The position numbers and the translations under genes were made by a program. Below, piece after piece: positions 6,215 through 7,500 of a stretch of 7,500 nt of DNA. The first letter of the stretch is position 1; each line of letters begins with the position of its first letter. The notes under the pieces were generated by a model. It made no database searches. It saw nothing but the letters and a program-made list of their open reading frames with translations, and was not told the DNA's origin. Source of the DNA: Clostridia bacterium (lineage in GTDB: Bacteria > Bacillota > Clostridia > Oscillospirales > Acutalibacteraceae); the NCBI GenBank assembly GCA_900769375.1, contig CAAGGN010000225.1, positions 1 to 7,500 on the forward strand, given 5' to 3'.

Positions 6215-6243
6215 AGTATAATAATATTATTTATTAAAAACTC
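6215..6243 (-). promoter_or_regulatory. Possible promoter for the TauE/SafE pair
   Basis: On the minus strand TATACT (6220-6215) could be a -10 element about 30 bases before the first TauE/SafE start. The matching -35 position reads GAGTTT, a poor match, so this is a tentative call resting mostly on location in the divergent spacer. Confidence 0.3.
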
Positions 6244-6263
6244 TTTTCTTTTTTGGAAATATT

Positions 6264-6272
6264 TGATATAAT
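6264..6272 (+). promoter_or_regulatory. Extended -10 promoter for the alpha/beta hydrolase gene
   Basis: TGATATAAT is a TG-n extended -10 joined to a perfect TATAAT (6267-6272), 39 bases before the hydrolase ATG. The -35 region (about 6244-6249, TTTTCT) is weak, as is usual when a TG extension is present. A purine-rich AAGGAAGGCGG (6291-6301) downstream serves as the ribosome binding site. Confidence 0.6.
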
Positions 6273-6311
6273 AAATACACTTATGATTAAAAGGAAGGCG
6301 GAACACCCACA

Positions 6312-7070
6312 ATGGTTATTAATATTGACGGACTTAATATTGAATACACCGAAAAGGGAAGCGGCATACCCGTTTTGCTTTTGCACGGTTGGGGCTCCTC
6401 CTTTGATGTTTATAAAGGGGTAATGTCGGCCCTCGAGGATAGGTGCCGCCTTGTAGCCCTCAATTTCCCGGGTTGCGGCAACAGCGATACTATGGAAAGC
6501 CCTTGGAAGCTTGAAGATTACTGCGACCTTGTTCTCAAATTTATTAAGGCGGTAGGCCTCGATAATCCCATACTTATAGGTCACTCCCACGGCGGACGAG
6601 TGATTTTAAAACTTGCGGGGGATAAACTTCTTTCTCCCCCTAAAATCGTTTTGCTTGACTCGGCGGGGCTTATTCCTAAAAAATCCTTCAAGCAGAAAAT
6701 GAGGGCGAAAAGTTTTAAAGCAATTAAAAAAGTTCTTACCTTGCCCCTCATTAAAGATAAATCCGAAGGGCTTTTAAATAAAGCGAGAGCCCACTATGGC
6801 TCTGCCGATTACAATTCGGCTCCCCCCGTTCTCCGTAATACTATGGTATCCCTTGTTAATACAGATTTAAGGGATATTGTTCACAATATCACCTGTCCCA
6901 CCCTTCTTATCTGGGGCGAAAACGATACGGCAACACCTCTTACCGACGCTAAAATTTTAGAAAAACTTATTGCCGATGCGGGACTTTGCGTAATCAAGGG
7001 TACAGGGCACTATTCCTTCTGCGAAAAGCCCTACGAAGCCCACGCGATACTGCGAAGTTTTATTCACTAA
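6312..7070 (+). CDS. Alpha/beta-fold hydrolase
   Basis: This is a 252-residue alpha/beta hydrolase with a complete catalytic set. 'LLLHGWGSS' (22-30) provides the oxyanion-hole region, the nucleophile elbow is G90-H-S92-H-G-G, the acid is Asp205 in 'LIWGENDTATP', and the base is His233 in 'IKGTGHYSF'. The lid region (about 120-185) is lysine-rich. It has no signal peptide or membrane segment, so it is likely cytoplasmic. The family covers esterases, lipases, peptidases and C-C hydrolases, and the sequence does not fix the substrate. The purine-rich AAGGAAGGCGG ends 10 bases before the ATG. The next ORF begins 14 bp after the stop in the same direction, so the two are probably co-transcribed. 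If that ORF is a MurF-type ligase fragment, a cell-envelope link is possible, but that is inference. Confidence 0.9.
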   Translation: MVINIDGLNIEYTEKGSGIPVLLLHGWGSSFDVYKGVMSALEDRCRLVALNFPGCGNSDTMESPWKLEDYCDLVLKFIKAVGLDNPILIGHSHGGRVILKLAGDKLLSPPKIVLLDSAGLIPKKSFKQKMRAKSFKAIKKVLTLPLIKDKSEGLLNKARAHYGSADYNSAPPVLRNTMVSLVNTDLRDIVHNITCPTLLIWGENDTATPLTDAKILEKLIADAGLCVIKGTGHYSFCEKPYEAHAILRSFIH

Positions 7071-7084
7071 AAAAGGACGATTTT

Positions 7085-7453
7085 ATGGAACTTGAATTAT
7101 TAGCAATTTCCCTTATAATTTTATTTTCTGCCGTCGGTGGAATTTTCTCCCTTGTGAAGCAACTGCAAATGCTTCAGCAAAATTCATATTTTCCATCAAG
7201 ATATATGAAGTGGGTTTTAAATTCATTTTCGGGCGAATTGGCGGTCATCACCTTTGTTTTCTGCGTGGCCTCCCTTCTTTTTGCCACTAAGCTTTATTTT
7301 GCCGAGGCAGGACTTTTGGGCGTTTTCGCCGCTTTTGGCGTTCTTAACGGAGAGATCAACGTTCTCCTTGCGTTTCTTTCTGAGATCAGTCAACGAAAGC
7401 ACCCCCAATCTGCGACTCGCTTATTTCACGGTAGATATCACAGCTTTCCATAA
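7085..7453 (+). CDS. Small membrane protein resembling the N-terminal membrane segment of a MurF-type Mur ligase, apparently truncated
   Basis: The start is supported by AAAGGA 7 bases upstream of an ATG that lies 14 bp after the hydrolase stop; a longer in-frame start would overlap the hydrolase out of frame. The 122-residue product has hydrophobic segments at about 5-22, 50-70 and 73-98, with the loop 'LQMLQQNSYFPSRYMKWV' (26-43) after the first. The 'LQ(Q/L)NSY..SRY' pattern recalls the membrane-bound N-terminus that some clostridial MurF-type (UDP-MurNAc-tripeptide:D-Ala-D-Ala) ligases carry; this is from memory and tentative. No ligase domain, P-loop or KxPLxFT-like linker follows. From about residue 100 the sequence (KHPQSATRLFHGRYHSFP) is antisense to the ABC transporter end on the other strand and is unlikely to be native. 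The gene is therefore probably a fragment. Confidence 0.6.
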   Translation: MELELLAISLIILFSAVGGIFSLVKQLQMLQQNSYFPSRYMKWVLNSFSGELAVITFVFCVASLLFATKLYFAEAGLLGVFAAFGVLNGEINVLLAFLSEISQRKHPQSATRLFHGRYHSFP

Positions 7454-7500
7454 GCTCCTCGTGAGTGCCTCTGCCAACGATCCTGCCCCCGTCAAGAACG
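7386..7500 (-). CDS. ABC transporter ATP-binding protein, exporter type (C-terminal 37 residues, cut by window edge)
   Basis: The minus strand from the right edge to a TGA at 7386-7388 reads VLDGGRIVGRGTHEELMES, then CDIYREISESQIGGAFVD. This is the classic end of an ABC exporter nucleotide-binding domain: the strand 'VLDGGRIVGRGTHEEL', which follows the H-loop in complete proteins, then a helix ending in 'IYREI.ESQ', as in MdlB/MsbA-type transporters. Walker motifs and the membrane domain lie outside the window. It converges on the rightward membrane-protein ORF and overlaps its last 68 bases. By hand count the segment is about 53% GC, against about 42% for the preceding 300 bases, so it may not originally belong next to this locus. 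Substrate unknown. Confidence 0.75.
   Translation of the reverse strand, partial: VLDGGRIVGRGTHEELMESCDIYREISESQIGGAFVD

Noticed and set aside
6234..6590. A minus-strand open frame of 118 codons over the start of the hydrolase
   Set aside because: It is antisense to the HGWG and GHSHGG region of the hydrolase and crosses the divergent promoter region; there is no recognisable domain.
7347..7375. Imperfect hairpin GGAGA ... TCTCC as a possible terminator
   Set aside because: The stem is only five perfect pairs with bulges beyond them and no U-tract follows on either strand, so it does not qualify as an intrinsic terminator.
7223..7408. A minus-strand 61-codon frame opening with TTG and rich in lysine (VLSLTDLRKKRKENVDLS)
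   Set aside because: It overlaps the end of the ABC transporter in another frame and is antisense to the hydrophobic segments of the plus-strand membrane ORF; no good ribosome binding site and no recognisable domain.

Overview
The window looks like the chromosome of an AT-leaning Bacillota bacterium, probably of class Clostridia. The evidence is the gene set (RqcH, TrmK, YhaM-type exoribonuclease, QueT), a Gram-positive-type LexA box (CGAA-N6-TTCG), A/G-rich Shine-Dalgarno sequences and low-GC codon use. No species can be named from the sequence alone.

Layout. From 1 to about 6185 every gene reads leftward on the minus strand. In transcription order, two half-size TauE/SafE membrane proteins (6185-5452, overlapping by ATGA) come first. 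Next is a strong promoter with an overlapping LexA operator (5467-5420). Behind it lies a tightly packed train: lexA, rnhA (RNase HI), queT (queuosine-precursor transporter), a yhaM-like OB-fold/HD exoribonuclease, a 66-aa DUF1858 protein, trmK (tRNA A22 methyltransferase), rqcH (ribosome quality control, Ala-tailing factor), and a TIM-barrel sugar isomerase/epimerase-like gene cut by the left edge. Gaps in this train are 10-24 bp, or the genes overlap (TAATG, 11 bp, ATGA), and I see no terminator hairpin. It therefore probably forms one operon that begins at an SOS-controlled promoter. Its themes are nucleic-acid surveillance and tRNA/ribosome maintenance: R-loop removal, RNA 3' trimming, tRNA modification and rescue of stalled nascent chains.

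A 126-bp AT-rich divergent spacer (6186-6311) separates this block from rightward genes. These are an alpha/beta hydrolase (6312-7070) and, 14 bp after it, a small membrane protein resembling the N-terminal membrane segment found on some clostridial MurF-type Mur ligases (7085-7453). No ligase domain follows. Instead, from about 7386 to the right edge the minus strand encodes the C-terminus of an exporter-type ABC ATPase, antisense to the end of the membrane ORF, and local GC rises. This looks like a rearrangement or assembly junction near 7375-7400.

I found no wholly new system. The points most worth following are the SOS operator at the head of an operon containing rqcH, rnhA and yhaM; the junction at the right end; the two-gene TauE/SafE pair; and the uncharacterised genes coupled to trmK and rqcH. 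There are no tRNA or rRNA genes, CRISPR arrays, insertion sequences or riboswitches that I could identify.
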